Shown here in pieces: positions 50,513 through 62,638 of a DNA stretch of 64,000 bases; positions within the stretch are counted from its first letter, which is position 1, and every line of letters begins with the position of its first letter. The DNA is from Novosphingobium sp. G106 (GTDB lineage Bacteria; Pseudomonadota; Alphaproteobacteria; Sphingomonadales; Sphingomonadaceae): positions 5,991,501-6,055,500 of the forward strand of contig NZ_JAHOOZ010000001.1 in assembly GCF_019075875.1 (NCBI RefSeq). The letters run 5' to 3'. Under the pieces are notes generated by a model. The model made no database searches, had not been told where the DNA came from, and saw only the letters and a list, made by a program, of their open reading frames with translations. Both the position numbers and the translations under genes were made by a program.

Positions 50513-50893
50513 ATGGCGGACGAAGCGATCCTCAAGCTAAAGGTGCAGCTCTATTCTGGCGAGGAGATCGCGATGGGACCGGGCAAGGCCGATCTGCTCG
50601 AGGCGATCCGTGCGCACGGATCGATTTCGGCCGCGGGCCGGGCCATGGGCATGTCCTACCGCCGCGCCTGGCTACTGGTCGATGCGATGAACCGCTGCTG
50701 GCAGCGCCCGCTGGTCGAAACCTCGCCCGGCAGCGCGCATGGCGGCGGCGCGCGAGTCAGCGCTTTCGGCGAGACCGTGCTGACGCACTACCGCGCGCTC
50801 CAGGCTCGGATCGATGCAGCGGCCGACTGCGCCGATTTCGCCGCGCTGCAGGCAGGCATCCTGCCTGAGCCGCGCTCCAGTCAGAAGGCCTAG
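50513..50893 (+). CDS. ModE-type winged-helix DNA-binding protein without molybdate domain
   Basis: A 126-residue protein with the winged-helix of ModE/LysR type (AIRAHGSISAAGRAMGMSYRRAWLLVDAMN, GGGARVSAFGETVL). ModE normally has C-terminal molybdate-binding domains; these are absent, so it either acts as a one-domain regulator or senses nothing itself. No molybdate transport genes are next to it. It is divergent from sthA. Confidence 0.85.
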   Translation: MADEAILKLKVQLYSGEEIAMGPGKADLLEAIRAHGSISAAGRAMGMSYRRAWLLVDAMNRCWQRPLVETSPGSAHGGGARVSAFGETVLTHYRALQARIDAAADCADFAALQAGILPEPRSSQKA

Positions 50894-50909
50894 TTCTCAG
50901 CGTTATGAC

Positions 50910-51098
50910 CTAGGCCGGCAAGGCGAGCCGCGACCAGTCATACTTCCGTCCGGGTTCGCGATCGATGTCACGCACGGCTTCGGCGGTGAGTTGGTCCGCC
51001 AATGCGCGATGCAGCCGTTCGTCCTCGGCGCTTTCCGAACCCAAGGCGAGCAGTACTTCCTTGCGGGCAAGTATCAGGCGCAGTGTCGGATCCATCAT
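50910..51098 (-). CDS. Small hypothetical protein
   Basis: A 62-residue charged protein (MDPTLRLILARKEVLLALGS... ending in YDWSRLALPA), probably helical. No domain is recognised. Its start has AGGAGAG upstream and it is convergent with the ModE-like gene, which supports it as real. Function unknown. Confidence 0.6.
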   Translation of the reverse strand: MMDPTLRLILARKEVLLALGSESAEDERLHRALADQLTAEAVRDIDREPGRKYDWSRLALPA

Positions 51099-51257
51099 GG
51101 CTGGCTCTCCTCTTCCGCCATGTAGGGGATTACCCTATCACGTCCTGAGGGCCGGGCCAAACCTTCTCGTCGCCGCCGAGCGCCCGGTCGCCGCATTGCG
51201 TGACGCTTGATATGCGCCTCCGCGATGCTAGGGATGGGCAGGATTGTTGCGCGGGGA

Positions 51258-51401
51258 ATGAGAAGAATGACGCCATATCGCAAACTGCTCTGTGCGGCCG
51301 TGCTCGGCGGTCTGCTGGCCTCGCTTGCGGCATGCAATACGGTCAAGGGTGTCGGTCGCGACATCGAGTCGGTCGGCGAAGCGGGTTCGCGCGCGCTCTG
51401 A
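51258..51401 (+). CDS. Entericidin-like small lipoprotein
   Basis: A 47-residue lipoprotein with an N-terminal signal and lipobox ASLAAC, then NTVKGVGRDIESVGEAGS, the conserved EcnA/EcnB signature. Entericidins are small cell-envelope lipoproteins, in enterics expressed under stress. Starts at 51258 (CGGGGA upstream) or 51267 are possible. Confidence 0.85.
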   Translation: MRRMTPYRKLLCAAVLGGLLASLAACNTVKGVGRDIESVGEAGSRAL

Positions 51402-51739
51402 TCCGGCGCTTTGATCGCGCGGCGCGCCATCGCGCGCTTGACCGCTTTTACAAACCGCACTAAGGGCGCCGGCTTCCGGACGGGATTTATCTCGCTTGCC
51501 GGATATAGAGCTGAACATTGGCGGTGCGGGTGAGGGCCAGTTCCTCGCGCCCATCGTCAAAGTAACCCGGCATTCTTCGACCGGGTGGAGTGTTTTCGGC
51601 TCACGCTGTGCGAACTGCCTGCTGCCCGGCTTGCCCGGGGCGCGGCGCACATGCGTGATCCCGTACATCTCCATCGGTTCTCGAATGCCATACCGGGGCG
51701 GCAATTCCGCTGTCCCCAAACACAGGTGAAGAGTACTTC
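51402..51739. other. Control region upstream of rpsL
   Basis: 338 bases with no convincing gene. It contains small GC hairpins (for example 51565-51570/51581-51586) and should hold the promoter(s) of the str operon; I cannot identify the -35/-10 with confidence. Confidence 0.5.
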
Positions 51740-52111
51740 ATGCCGACTATCAACCAGCTGATCCGCAAGGGTCGCGTACCGCAGAAGGCCAAGTCGAAGG
51801 TTCCTGCGATGGAGCAGAACCCCCAGAAGCGCGGCGTCTGCACGCGCGTCTACACGACGACGCCGAAGAAGCCGAACTCGGCGCTTCGCAAGGTGGCCAA
51901 GATCCGCCTGACCAACAGCCGCGAGGTCATCTCGTACATCCCGGGCGAAGGCCACAACCTGCAGGAGCACTCGGTCGTGCTGATCCGCGGCGGCCGTGTT
52001 CGCGACCTTCCCGGCGTGCGTTACCACGTGCTGCGCGGCGTGCTCGACACCCAGGGTGTCAAGGACCGCAAGCAGAGCCGTTCGAAGTACGGCGCCAAGC
52101 GTCCGAAGTAA
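51740..52111 (+). CDS. rpsL: 30S ribosomal protein S12
   Basis: 123 residues, normal length. S12 lies at the decoding centre of the small subunit and is the streptomycin-resistance locus. [19 protein letters not shown] and [13 protein letters not shown] are the conserved loops; the lysines at the classic resistance sites are unchanged. First gene of the str operon. Confidence 0.98.
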   Translation: MPTINQLIRKGRVPQKAKSKVPAMEQNPQKRGVCTRVYTTTPKKPNSALRKVAKIRLTNSREVISYIPGEGHNLQEHSVVLIRGGRVRDLPGVRYHVLRGVLDTQGVKDRKQSRSKYGAKRPK

Positions 52112-52176
52112 GCCTCAGGCTGGTTTTTCCCGGCCGCGCCTTTGTCGCAGCGGCCTGAGAATAAGGAATTCATCCG

Positions 52177-52647
52177 ATGTCACGTCGTCGTCGTCCCGAG
52201 AAGCGGGAAATCCTGCCTGATCCCAAGTTCGGGGATGAGGTTCTGTCGAAGTTCATGAACAACCTGATGCTCGACGGTAAGAAGTCCGTCGCCGAAAGCA
52301 TCGTCTATGGCGCCATGGAAACCATGGAAACGCGCGCCAAGGCCGATCCGCTCGGGCTGTTCCACAATGCGCTCGAGAACGTGAAGCCGCAGATCGAAGT
52401 GCGTTCGCGCCGCGTCGGTGGTGCCACCTACCAGGTGCCGGTCGAGGTTCGCCCCGAGCGCGCCCAGGCTCTCGCCATCCGCTGGCTGATCACGGCCGCC
52501 CGCAACCGTTCGGAAACGACGATGTCGGCGCGCCTCTCGGCCGAGCTGCTCGACGCCGCCAACAACCGCGGCAACGCGGTCAAGAAGCGCGAAGACACCC
52601 ACCGCATGGCCGACGCCAACCGTGCGTTCAGCCATTATCGCTGGTAA
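52177..52647 (+). CDS. rpsG: 30S ribosomal protein S7
   Basis: 156 residues, typical length without C-terminal extension. S7 nucleates assembly of the 30S head and contacts the exit-site t[22 protein letters not shown] and the end NRAFSHYRW are standard. It follows rpsL by 65 bases in the str operon. Confidence 0.98.
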   Translation: MSRRRRPEKREILPDPKFGDEVLSKFMNNLMLDGKKSVAESIVYGAMETMETRAKADPLGLFHNALENVKPQIEVRSRRVGGATYQVPVEVRPERAQALAIRWLITAARNRSETTMSARLSAELLDAANNRGNAVKKREDTHRMADANRAFSHYRW

Positions 52648-52762
52648 TGGGACGCCGGTAGGTTCGCGCCGCTTAGGGCCGGACGTCTTTCGGTTGTCAT
52701 AAAGCACACTATATGAGCGGGAGCCTCAAGCCGGCTCCCCTCATCACATCAAGGAAACCACC

Positions 52763-54856
<2,094 letters not shown>

Positions 54857-54876
54857 GCGGCAAGATGATACTAGGG

Positions 54877-54902
54877 GCGGCGCCTGATTCAGCGGGCGCC
54901 GC
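54877..54902. other. Stem-loop between fusA and tuf
   Basis: A perfect 8-bp all-GC stem GCGGCGCC/GGCGCCGC with a 10-base loop and no T tract; possibly a processing or attenuation site. Confidence 0.5.
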
Positions 54903-54947
54903 ACCTTCCCGCAGATTCTCATTCAAGCGAAACAGAAGGTTTGAACA

Positions 54948-56138
54948 ATGGCGAAGGCAAAATTTGAGCGGACCAAGCCGCACTGCAACATCGGCACCAT
55001 CGGTCACGTCGACCACGGCAAGACCACGCTGACGGCCGCGATCACCAAGGTGCTGGCCGAGACCGGCGGCGCGACGTTCACCGATTACGCCAACATCGAC
55101 AAGGCTCCCGAAGAGCGCGAGCGCGGCATCACGATCTCGACCGCCCACGTCGAGTACGAGACCGCCAACCGCCACTACGCGCACGTCGACTGCCCGGGCC
55201 ACGCCGACTACGTGAAGAACATGATCACCGGTGCCGCCCAGATGGACGGCGCGATCCTGGTCGTGAACGCCGCTGACGGCCCGATGCCGCAGACCCGCGA
55301 GCACATCCTGCTCGCCCGCCAGGTCGGCGTGCCGCAGCTCGTCGTCTACATGAACAAGGTCGACCAGGTCGACGACGCCGAAATCCTCGAGCTCGTCGAG
55401 CTCGAAATCCGCGAGCTGCTGAGCTCGTACGGCTTCGACGGCGACGCGATCCCCATCATCCCGGGTTCGGCTCTGGCCGCTCTCGAAGGCCGCGACGACA
55501 ACATCGGCAAGGAATCGATCTACGCGCTGATGAAGGCCGTCGACGAGTTCATCCCGCAGCCGCCGCGCCCGACCGACAAGCCGTTCCTGATGCCGGTGGA
55601 AGACGTGTTCTCGATCTCGGGTCGTGGTACGGTCGTGACCGGCCGCGTCGAGACCGGCATCGTCAAGGTTGGCGAGGAAGTCGAGATCGTCGGCCTCAAG
55701 GACACCCGCAAGACCGTCGTCACCGGCGTCGAAATGTTCCGCAAGCTGCTCGACCAGGGCGAAGCCGGCGACAACATCGGCGCGCTGGTTCGCGGCGTTG
55801 CCCGTGAAGACGTCGAGCGTGGCCAGGTCCTCTGCAAGCCCGGTTCGGTCAAGCCGCACACCGAGTTCTCGGCCGAGGTCTATGTCCTGTCGAAGGACGA
55901 AGGCGGCCGTCACACGCCTTTCTTCGCGAACTATCGTCCGCAGTTCTACTTCCGCACCACGGACGTCACCGGCGAGGTCATCCTCCCCGAGGGCACCGAG
56001 ATGGTCATGCCCGGCGACAACATCGGTCTGTCGGTCAAGCTGATCGCCCCGATCGCCATGGACGAAGGCCTGCGCTTCGCCATCCGCGAAGGCGGCCGCA
56101 CCGTCGGTTCGGGCGTCGTCGCCAAGATCACGAAGTAA
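54948..56138 (+). CDS. tuf: Elongation factor Tu
   Basis: A 396-residue GTPase delivering aminoacyl-tRNA to the ribosome. G1 is GHVDHGKT, G3 DCPGHADY, G4 NKVD, and the C-terminal domains are complete. It is followed by a strong terminator, so the str operon ends here instead of running into rpsJ. Confidence 0.98.
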   Translation: MAKAKFERTKPHCNIGTIGHVDHGKTTLTAAITKVLAETGGATFTDYANIDKAPEERERGITISTAHVEYETANRHYAHVDCPGHADYVKNMITGAAQMDGAILVVNAADGPMPQTREHILLARQVGVPQLVVYMNKVDQVDDAEILELVELEIRELLSSYGFDGDAIPIIPGSALAALEGRDDNIGKESIYALMKAVDEFIPQPPRPTDKPFLMPVEDVFSISGRGTVVTGRVETGIVKVGEEVEIVGLKDTRKTVVTGVEMFRKLLDQGEAGDNIGALVRGVAREDVERGQVLCKPGSVKPHTEFSAEVYVLSKDEGGRHTPFFANYRPQFYFRTTDVTGEVILPEGTEMVMPGDNIGLSVKLIAPIAMDEGLRFAIREGGRTVGSGVVAKITK

Positions 56139-56169
56139 GCTTCGCGATCCTCGGACAACCGAGTTGAAA

Positions 56170-56204
56170 AGGCCCGGTCTTCCGCAAGGAAGGCCGGGCT
56201 TTTT
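56170..56204 (+). terminator. Rho-independent terminator after tuf
   Basis: A 12-bp stem (56172-56183 with 56188-56199, one G-U), GCAA loop, then TTTTT. Confidence 0.92.
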
Positions 56205-56342
56205 GCGTTCGGACAGTGCGTGGCCTTCGGCAAGCTCAGGCTGATCAGGCGCTAGGATTGATCGCTGTCGGCGAGTTCGCTTCAGCGTGGGAATGACTGC
56301 TTTGTCAGCGGGCATGACCGCCAAATAGCGCCGTAAGCTGCA

Positions 56343-57017
56343 CTACCTGGAAGGAAGCAGCTTGGCCCAGCGTGCATCCAGGGTTGCCTGTGCCCCACCG
56401 CTTTTGGCGTGGGAAACGAGCGAGACACCGCGGAGCGCGACGGTATGGCCGCCTAGCAACCGCCCCGCGATCGTGTAGCCGACATCGTAGATCGCAATGT
56501 CTTCGTGCGTCCTCCCGTCAGCGAGAAACTGCGTGGTGATCGCCACCGGCAAGCGTTCGTCACCGCGGCTGTCGTCAGGCATGCCGGCGTTGTCGCGCGC
56601 CTTCTTTAGCGCATCGGCAAACCAGCCGGCTTCCACCCTCGGCTCGCCCGTGGTTTGTACCGGCGCCAATCCCAGGGCTTTCGGAAACGAAATGGACTGG
56701 GCTTGCACAGACTGGTCGGCGGAAACCGGTTTCAGGGCCAGCATGCGCTCGCTCGAACGCGTCGCGGTCAAAACCAGGGTCTGAGCACGGGCTGATGCTC
56801 GTTGCGCCTCGGCTCTATTGGTAGCCTCGGTGTCGGCGCGTTCGCTCCAGCTATTCCAGAGCGTCAAGGCCGAGATCACGACGGCGACGACAGCCAACGC
56901 TTCGCCGAGTGTGATCCATCGCCGGCGAATCGCCGCTGCTTCGGCCGAACGGGCCTCGGCTTGCGCCGCCGCTTCGGTTTTGATCGTGGGATCGGCGTGA
57001 TCGCAGTCTTCACTCAC
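56343..57017 (-). CDS. Unknown single-span membrane protein
   Basis: A 224-residue protein. After a short charged cytoplasmic N-terminus comes one membrane helix (ALAVVAVVISALTLW, about residues 39-53), a helical stretch and a globular part with DERLPVAITTQFLADGRTHEDIAIYDVGY. No family is recognised. It lies on the opposite strand between tuf and rpsJ, where alphaproteobacteria normally have no such gene, so it is probably a later insertion. Confidence 0.75.
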   Translation of the reverse strand: MSEDCDHADPTIKTEAAAQAEARSAEAAAIRRRWITLGEALAVVAVVISALTLWNSWSERADTEATNRAEAQRASARAQTLVLTATRSSERMLALKPVSADQSVQAQSISFPKALGLAPVQTTGEPRVEAGWFADALKKARDNAGMPDDSRGDERLPVAITTQFLADGRTHEDIAIYDVGYTIAGRLLGGHTVALRGVSLVSHAKSGGAQATLDARWAKLLPSR

Positions 57018-57032
57018 CTGACAGTTCTTTCC

Positions 57033-57794
57033 CTAACCCGTCGCGAGCGCTCCGCCATCGACGGCTAGGCAAATGCCGGTGACGTAGCTCGCTGCAGGCG
57101 ATGCCAGGAACACCGCCGGCCCGGCGATTTCCGCAGGATCTCCCGCTCGGCCCAATGGCATTCTCGTCCTGAACATCTCCTGCATGGCGGGCGTCTTGAG
57201 GTTCTCGTTCGTTTCGGTGAGGAAACCGCCCGGCATGATCGCATTGCAGGTGATCCCCTCGGGGCCGAACTCCGCAGCGAGGCTCCTGGTCATGGCGTTC
57301 ATTCCGCCTTTGACGATGATGTAGGCGGCATCGCCGGCCCGGCCGCGCATAGCCGCTACGGAACTGATGTTGATGATGCGTCCATATCCACCCTTGGCCA
57401 TGTGCGAGACGGCAAGCTTTGCCAGGGCGAAGGCGGAGACCAGGTCGACATCGAGCATGTGCCGCAATTCTGCGCTGCCTATCTTTTCCAACGGCTCGCG
57501 CATGCGCACCCCGACATTGTTGACGAGAATGTCCAGCCGGCCCGTTTCCATGGCAATCCGCTCGATCGCGGCGGCGGCCAGGCTATCGTCGGTGACGTCG
57601 AAGCACAGGGGAGTGGCGCTCGCGCCGGCGGCTTCGAGGCGCTCGACGGCCCGCAGCAGCCGGTCCTCGTTGGTACCGTTGATATAGACCTTAGCCCCGG
57701 AAGCGGCCATGCCGCGGGCAATCTCGAACCCCAGCCCGCGCGCCGAACCGGTGATCAAGGCAACGCGACCCTCGAGGCTGAATTCCCGCAACAT
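57033..57794 (-). CDS. Short-chain dehydrogenase/reductase
   Basis: A 253-residue classical SDR resembling gluconate 5-dehydrogenase-type enzymes: TGSARGLG, NNVG, NISSVAA and catalytic YIIVK, then the C-terminal PAASYVTGICLAVDGG. Start 57794 (MLREFSLEGRVALITG) is preferred to the ATG at 57809. It ends 15 bases before the unknown membrane-protein gene, on the same strand, so the two form a unit inserted between tuf and rpsJ. Confidence 0.88.
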   Translation of the reverse strand: MLREFSLEGRVALITGSARGLGFEIARGMAASGAKVYINGTNEDRLLRAVERLEAAGASATPLCFDVTDDSLAAAAIERIAMETGRLDILVNNVGVRMREPLEKIGSAELRHMLDVDLVSAFALAKLAVSHMAKGGYGRIINISSVAAMRGRAGDAAYIIVKGGMNAMTRSLAAEFGPEGITCNAIMPGGFLTETNENLKTPAMQEMFRTRMPLGRAGDPAEIAGPAVFLASPAASYVTGICLAVDGGALATG

Positions 57795-58177
57795 CCGAAT
57801 TGTCCTCAAATCGCTGACTCACCCTGGCGTCATCTACACCATTCGGAGAAATCCACAGCCGAACGAACGACGGCGCCGAAACATCGAGATCTCCCGCAGC
57901 AACGAATGCCATGTCGGCCGGAGAGGAGGCTCAATCTCCTGCGCGATCGACCAGCATCGACGAACTATTCTACGTGCGGGCATTGCCTCTAGGGACATTT
58001 TCTTACGTAACGAAACTGCCTGCCCCATTGATGTGCTTCCGTAACGCATCTTCCGGTCGCACCCCCAACCAAATCCCGAAAAACAGGCCTTGCGCGAATC
58101 CCGCCCCCGATGTAGGGGCGCGCTTCGAATTTGTTTGGGGCGTCGGCCCCTTGGCTCTTTCTCATCGGTAGTTGGAC
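57795..58177. other. Control region between the SDR gene and rpsJ
   Basis: 383 bases with no convincing gene. It must hold divergent promoters, including the S10-operon promoter; I see no clear -35/-10 pair. CCCGCCCCCGATGTAGGGG-type GC runs lie about 60 bases before rpsJ. Confidence 0.5.
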
Positions 58178-58489
58178 ATGGAAGCTCAGAATATCCGTAT
58201 TCGCCTCAAGGCGTTTGACCACCGCGTGCTCGACCAGGCGACTGGCGAAATCGCGGACACGGCCCGCCGCACCGGCGCGCTGATCCGGGGCCCCATTCCT
58301 CTGCCGACGAAGATCGAGAAGTTCTGCGTCAACCGCGGCCCGCACATCGACAAGAAGTCGCGTGAGCAGTTCGAGGTGCGCACCTACAAGCGGCTGCTCG
58401 ACATCGTGCAGCCCAACGCCGCCACGGTCGACGCGCTGATGAAGCTCGATCTGGCTGCCGGCGTGAACGTCGAGATCAAGCTGGCCTAA
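58178..58489 (+). CDS. rpsJ: 30S ribosomal protein S10
   Basis: 103 residues, standard length; also known as transcription factor Nus[16 protein letters not shown] and [17 protein letters not shown] are conserved. The ATG at 58178 is preferred to the TTG two codons earlier. First gene of the S10 operon part; a long structured leader separates it from rplC. Confidence 0.97.
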   Translation: MEAQNIRIRLKAFDHRVLDQATGEIADTARRTGALIRGPIPLPTKIEKFCVNRGPHIDKKSREQFEVRTYKRLLDIVQPNAATVDALMKLDLAAGVNVEIKLA

Positions 58490-58497
58490 CCGCCAGT

Positions 58498-58706
58498 GGG
58501 CCAGAAATGGCCCGACCTTCCGGCTTCGGCCGGTTCCGCGGGAACCTTTCCCGCGCGGACATAGGGATACCTCCGGTTTCTTAACCGGGCATGCGTCCCC
58601 CGTCTGCCATCCGCAGTCCCGAGTGGGGCAGGGGATGGCGCTCAGCCCGACGGGGGCTCGTATCACAATTGGGCTGAACACGCCTGAGGGGATGGTCCTC
58701 TCAGGC
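58498..58706 (+). promoter_or_regulatory. Multi-hairpin leader upstream of rplC
   Basis: Perfect stem-loops in series: 58498-58513 (6 bp, GAAA loop), 58520-58533 (5 bp, TTCG loop) and 58537-58555 (8 bp). A large 11-bp stem at 58682-58706 follows, just before the rplC ribosome site. This may be a ribosomal-protein autoregulatory leader or an internal promoter/processing region. Confidence 0.6.
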
Positions 58707-58726
58707 CTCTGTATGGAGTAAGGATC

Positions 58727-59485
58727 ATGCGCACTGGCGTGATCGCCAAGAAGGTGGGGATGACCCGCCTGTTCCAGGAGGACGGTCGGCATGTGCCGGT
58801 TACCGTCTTGGCGCTGGAAGTGAATCAGGTGGTTTCGGTTCGTACCGAAGAGCGCGACGGCTATGTTGCCGTGCAGCTCGGTGCGGGCGAAGCCAAGCAG
58901 AAGAATGTCGCCAAGCCGCAGCGTGAGCACTTCGCCAAGGCGCAGGTGCCGCTCAAGCAGCGCGTTCAGGAATTCCGCGTCGCCGACGACGCCGTTCTCG
59001 AAGTCGGTTCGACGATCGCCGCCTCGCACTTCGTGCCGGGCCAGCTGGTCGACGTCGCCGGCCACACGCAGGGCAAGGGCTTTGCCGGTGCGATGAAGCG
59101 CTGGGGCTTCGGCGGTATGCGCGCCACCCACGGCGTCTCGATCAGCCACCGTGCCCACGGTTCGACGGGTAACCGCCAGGATCCGGGCCGCGTCTTCAAG
59201 AACAAGAAGATGGCCGGCCACATGGGCGACCGCGAGCGGACCCAGCAGAACCTGGAAGTCGTGCGCGTCGATGACGAGCGCGGCCTGATCTTCGTCAAGG
59301 GCTCGGTCCCCGGCGCCAAGAACGCCTGGCTGACCGTGGTCGACTCGGTGAAAGTCGCCCGCCACGCCGAGGCTCCTTATCCCGCTGGTCTGATCCAGGC
59401 CGCCAACAGCAACGACTCGGCTCCCGCCGACACGCCGGCCGAAGAGACCGTCGCTGTCGAAGCGGCCGAAGGTCAGGAGGGCTAA
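58727..59485 (+). CDS. rplC: 50S ribosomal protein L3
   Basis: 252 residues. L3 lies near the peptidyl transferase centre; [14 protein letters not shown] and the [20 protein letters not shown] region are conserved. An acidic, low-complexity tail of about 35 residues (after [10 protein letters not shown]) extends beyond the usual length, as often seen in sphingomonads. Confidence 0.97.
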   Translation: MRTGVIAKKVGMTRLFQEDGRHVPVTVLALEVNQVVSVRTEERDGYVAVQLGAGEAKQKNVAKPQREHFAKAQVPLKQRVQEFRVADDAVLEVGSTIAASHFVPGQLVDVAGHTQGKGFAGAMKRWGFGGMRATHGVSISHRAHGSTGNRQDPGRVFKNKKMAGHMGDRERTQQNLEVVRVDDERGLIFVKGSVPGAKNAWLTVVDSVKVARHAEAPYPAGLIQAANSNDSAPADTPAEETVAVEAAEGQEG

Positions 59486-59488
59486 GTC

Positions 59489-60115
59489 GTGAAGGTCAAG
59501 CTTTCCAACATCGACGGCACCGCCGGCAAGGGCGACATCGAGCTGTCGGATGACGTGTTCGGCCTAGAGCCGCGCGCCGACATCCTGCACCGCGTCGTCA
59601 CCTGGCAGCTCGAGAACCGCCGCGGCATCGCCCGCGCGACCCGCGAGCGCTCTGAGGTTGCCCGTACCGGCAAGAAGTTCGGTCGCCAGAAGGGTGGCGG
59701 TACTGCCCGTCACGGCGATCGTGCGGCCCCCGTGTTCATCGGCGGTGGTAAGGCTCACGGCGCCCGTCGCCGCGAGTTCGACATCTCGCTGAACAAGAAG
59801 ATCCGCGCGCTCGGTCTCAAGATGGCGCTTTCGGCCAAGGCCCAGAGCGGCCTGGTCATCGTTGACAGCCTTGAGCTCAAGGATGCCAAGACGAAGGCGC
59901 TGTCGGCGCAGCTCGCCAAGGCAGCTTTCGGCAAGAAGGTGCTGGTGATCGATGGTGACGCAGTGGACGCCGGCTTCGCCCGCGCCGCCGGCAACCTGAT
60001 CGGCATCAACGTGCTGCCGGCCGTGGGCGCCAACGTCTACGACATCCTGAAGCATGATACCCTGGTGCTGACGCGCGCCGCGGTCGAGAAACTGGAGGCG
60101 CGTTTCAATGGCTAA
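59489..60115 (+). CDS. rplD: 50S ribosomal protein L4
   Basis: 208 residues, GTG start three bases after the rplC stop. L4 lines the exit tunnel, and in many bacteria represses its own operon. [17 protein letters not shown] is the conserved tunnel loop. Confidence 0.97.
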   Translation: MKVKLSNIDGTAGKGDIELSDDVFGLEPRADILHRVVTWQLENRRGIARATRERSEVARTGKKFGRQKGGGTARHGDRAAPVFIGGGKAHGARRREFDISLNKKIRALGLKMALSAKAQSGLVIVDSLELKDAKTKALSAQLAKAAFGKKVLVIDGDAVDAGFARAAGNLIGINVLPAVGANVYDILKHDTLVLTRAAVEKLEARFNG

Positions 60116-60413
60116 GGACGCAATCGACACGCGTCACTACGACGTGATCGTGGCTCCCCACATCACCGAGAAGTCGACGCTGCTCAGCGAACATAACGCC
60201 GTGGTCTTCAAGGTCGCCGAAAAGGCGACCAAGCCGGAGATCAAGGCTGCGGTCGAAGCGCTCTTCGATGTCAAGGTGACCAGCGTGAATACGCTCACCC
60301 AGAAGGGCAAGACCAAGCGGTGGAAGGGCAAGCCCTATCGCCGTTCCGACGTCAAGAAGGCCGTCGTGACCCTGGCTCCTGGCCAGTCGATCGACGTGAC
60401 CAGCGGGATCTGA
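60108..60413 (+). CDS. rplW: 50S ribosomal protein L23
   Basis: 101 residues, normal length; located at the tunnel exit where trigger factor and SRP dock. [11 protein letters not shown] and [19 protein letters not shown] are conserved. It overlaps rplD by 8 bases. Confidence 0.97.
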   Translation: MAKDAIDTRHYDVIVAPHITEKSTLLSEHNAVVFKVAEKATKPEIKAAVEALFDVKVTSVNTLTQKGKTKRWKGKPYRRSDVKKAVVTLAPGQSIDVTSGI

Positions 60414-60423
60414 GGCGCGAACC

Positions 60424-61260
60424 ATGGCACTCAAGAACTACAATCCGACCAGCCCCGCACGCCGCGGCCTGATCCTCGTCGACAAGTCGTCGCTGTGGAA
60501 GGGCAAGCCCGTCAAGGCGCTGACCGAAGGCAAGAACAAGACCGGTGGCCGTAACAACAAGGGCCATGTCACCTCGCGTGGCATCGCCGGCGGCCACAAG
60601 CAGAAGTACCGCTTCATCGACTTCAAGCGTCGCAAGTGGGACCAGCCGGCCACCGTCGAGCGTCTGGAATATGACCCCAACCGCACGGCCTTCATCGCGC
60701 TCGTCAAGTACGAGGACGGTGAGCAGACCTACATCATCGCGCCGCAGCGTCTTGCCGTCGGCGACACGATCGTCGCCGGTGAGAAGACCGACGTGAAGCC
60801 GGGCAACGCGATGCTGCTCAGCCAGATGCCGGTCGGCACGATCATCCACAACGTGGAGATGAAGCCGGGCAAGGGCGGCCAGATCGCACGTTCCGCAGGC
60901 ACTTACGTGCAGCTCGTCGGCCGCGACCGCGGCATGGTCATCGTTCGCCTGAACTCGGGCGAGCAACGTTACCTGCGTGGCGATTGCATGGGCACGGTTG
61001 GTGCGGTGTCGAACCCCGACAACCAGAACCAGAACTTCGGCAAGGCCGGGCGCACGCGCTGGCAGGGTCGTCGTCCGCTGACCCGCGGCGTCGCCAAGAA
61101 CCCGGTCGATCACCCGCACGGCGGTGGTGAAGGCCGCACCTCGGGTGGCCGTCATCCGGTCACGCCCTGGGGCAAGCCGACCAAGGGTGCGCGCACCCGC
61201 AACAACAAGCAGACGGATAAGCTTATCATCCGTTCGCGTCACGCGAAGAAGAAGAGGTAA
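60424..61260 (+). CDS. rplB: 50S ribosomal protein L2
   Basis: 278 residues, normal length; a core 23S rRNA-binding protein needed for subunit joining and peptidyl transfer. Conserved are [20 protein letters not shown] and [14 protein letters not shown], holding the key histidine. It follows rplW by 10 bases. Confidence 0.98.
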   Translation: MALKNYNPTSPARRGLILVDKSSLWKGKPVKALTEGKNKTGGRNNKGHVTSRGIAGGHKQKYRFIDFKRRKWDQPATVERLEYDPNRTAFIALVKYEDGEQTYIIAPQRLAVGDTIVAGEKTDVKPGNAMLLSQMPVGTIIHNVEMKPGKGGQIARSAGTYVQLVGRDRGMVIVRLNSGEQRYLRGDCMGTVGAVSNPDNQNQNFGKAGRTRWQGRRPLTRGVAKNPVDHPHGGGEGRTSGGRHPVTPWGKPTKGARTRNNKQTDKLIIRSRHAKKKR

Positions 61261-61265
61261 CCGCC

Positions 61266-61544
61266 ATGGCACGTTCCGTCTGGAAAGGCCCCTTCGTCGA
61301 ACTGCACCTGCTCAAGAAGGCGGAAGCCGCGCAGGATGCTGGCGGCCGCGCCGGTCCGATCAAGACCTGGTCGCGTCGCTCGACGATTCTGCCGCAGTTC
61401 GTTGGCCTGACGTTCACCGTCTACAACGGCCACAAGTTCATCCCGGTCTCGGTCAACGAGGACATGGTCGGCCACAAGCTCGGTGAATTTGCGCCCACGC
61501 GCACCTTCCCCGGTCATGCTGCCGACAAGAAGGGCAAGCGCTAA
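61266..61544 (+). CDS. rpsS: 30S ribosomal protein S19
   Basis: 92 residues, normal length, in the 30S head with S13. [18 protein letters not shown] and [20 protein letters not shown] are conserved. Its last base overlaps the rplV start. Confidence 0.98.
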   Translation: MARSVWKGPFVELHLLKKAEAAQDAGGRAGPIKTWSRRSTILPQFVGLTFTVYNGHKFIPVSVNEDMVGHKLGEFAPTRTFPGHAADKKGKR

Positions 61545-61921
61545 TGGGCAAGGAAAAAGCTCCCCGTCGCGTCGGCGACAAGGAAGCGCTGTCGGTCGGC
61601 ACGCAGATCCGCGGTTCGGCTCAGAAGCTGAATCTCGTCGCTGCGCTGATCCGCGGCCGCAAGGCAGAAGACGCTCTGAACATCCTCACCTTCTCGAAGA
61701 AGGCGATGGCTCAGGACGCCCACAAGGTTCTCGCGTCGGCCATCGCCAATGCCGAGAACAACCACAACCTGGACGTCGACGCCCTCGTGGTCGCCGAAGC
61801 CAGCGTGGGCAAGTCGATCACCATGAAGCGTTTCCACACGCGCGGCCGTGGCAAGTCCACGCGCATCCTCAAGCCGTTCAGCCGGCTGCGCATCGTGGTC
61901 CGCGAAGTCGAGGAGGCCTGA
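61544..61921 (+). CDS. rplV: 50S ribosomal protein L22
   Basis: 125 residues. L22 forms part of the exit tunnel with L4. Conserved are [23 protein letters not shown] and [17 protein letters not shown], the tunnel beta-hairpin associated with macrolide resistance, with no unusual change seen. Confidence 0.97.
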   Translation: MGKEKAPRRVGDKEALSVGTQIRGSAQKLNLVAALIRGRKAEDALNILTFSKKAMAQDAHKVLASAIANAENNHNLDVDALVVAEASVGKSITMKRFHTRGRGKSTRILKPFSRLRIVVREVEEA

Positions 61922-61924
61922 GCC

Positions 61925-62635
61925 ATGGGTCATAAGAGCAACCCGATCGGCCTGCGCCTGCAGATCAACCGGACCTGGGACAGCCGCTGGTACGCCGAAG
62001 GCAAGAGCTATGCGTCGATGCTTGAGGAAGACCTCAAGATGCGCAAGTTCATCATGGAATCGCTGCCGCAGGCCGCGATCTCCAAGGTTGTCATCGAGCG
62101 TCCGGCCAAGCTGTGCCGCGTGTCGATCTATGCCGCCCGCCCGGGCGTCATCATCGGCAAGAAGGGCGCCGACATCGAGAAGCTGCGCTCGCAGCTGGCC
62201 AAGCTGACCAGCAGCGAAGTGAAGCTGAACATCGTCGAGATCCGCAAGCCGGAAATCGACGCCAAGCTCGTCGCCCAGGGCATCGCCGACCAGCTGGTTC
62301 GCCGCGTGGCTTTCCGCCGTGCGATGAAGCGCGCCGTGCAGTCGGCGCTGCGTCTCGGCGCGGAGGGCATCAAGATCACTTGCGGCGGCCGTCTCGGCGG
62401 CGCCGAGATCGCCCGTGTCGAATGGTACCGCGAAGGCCGCGTGCCGCTCCACACGCTGCGCGCGCACATCGATTACGCTGAGGCCGAGGCGCTGACCGCC
62501 TACGGCATCATCGGCATCAAGTGCTGGATCTTCAAGGGCGAGATTCTCGGCCACGATCCGATGGCGCAGGACCGGCTCATGATGGAGGCCCAGACCTCCG
62601 GCGTGCGTCCGGCACGCGAAGACCGCAGGAACTAA
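61925..62635 (+). CDS. rpsC: 30S ribosomal protein S3
   Basis: 236 residues, normal length. S3 lines the mRNA entry tunnel. The KH domain has [15 protein letters not shown]; the C-terminal part has [15 protein letters not shown]. It starts three bases after rplV. Confidence 0.98.
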   Translation: MGHKSNPIGLRLQINRTWDSRWYAEGKSYASMLEEDLKMRKFIMESLPQAAISKVVIERPAKLCRVSIYAARPGVIIGKKGADIEKLRSQLAKLTSSEVKLNIVEIRKPEIDAKLVAQGIADQLVRRVAFRRAMKRAVQSALRLGAEGIKITCGGRLGGAEIARVEWYREGRVPLHTLRAHIDYAEAEALTAYGIIGIKCWIFKGEILGHDPMAQDRLMMEAQTSGVRPAREDRRN

Positions 62636-62638
62636 GTC

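Noticed and set aside
56222..56252. Short CTTCGGCAAGCTCAGGCTGA-type stretch after the tuf terminator
   Set aside because: It resembles a common dispersed intergenic repeat of sphingomonads but appears once and incomplete here, so I do not list it as a feature.
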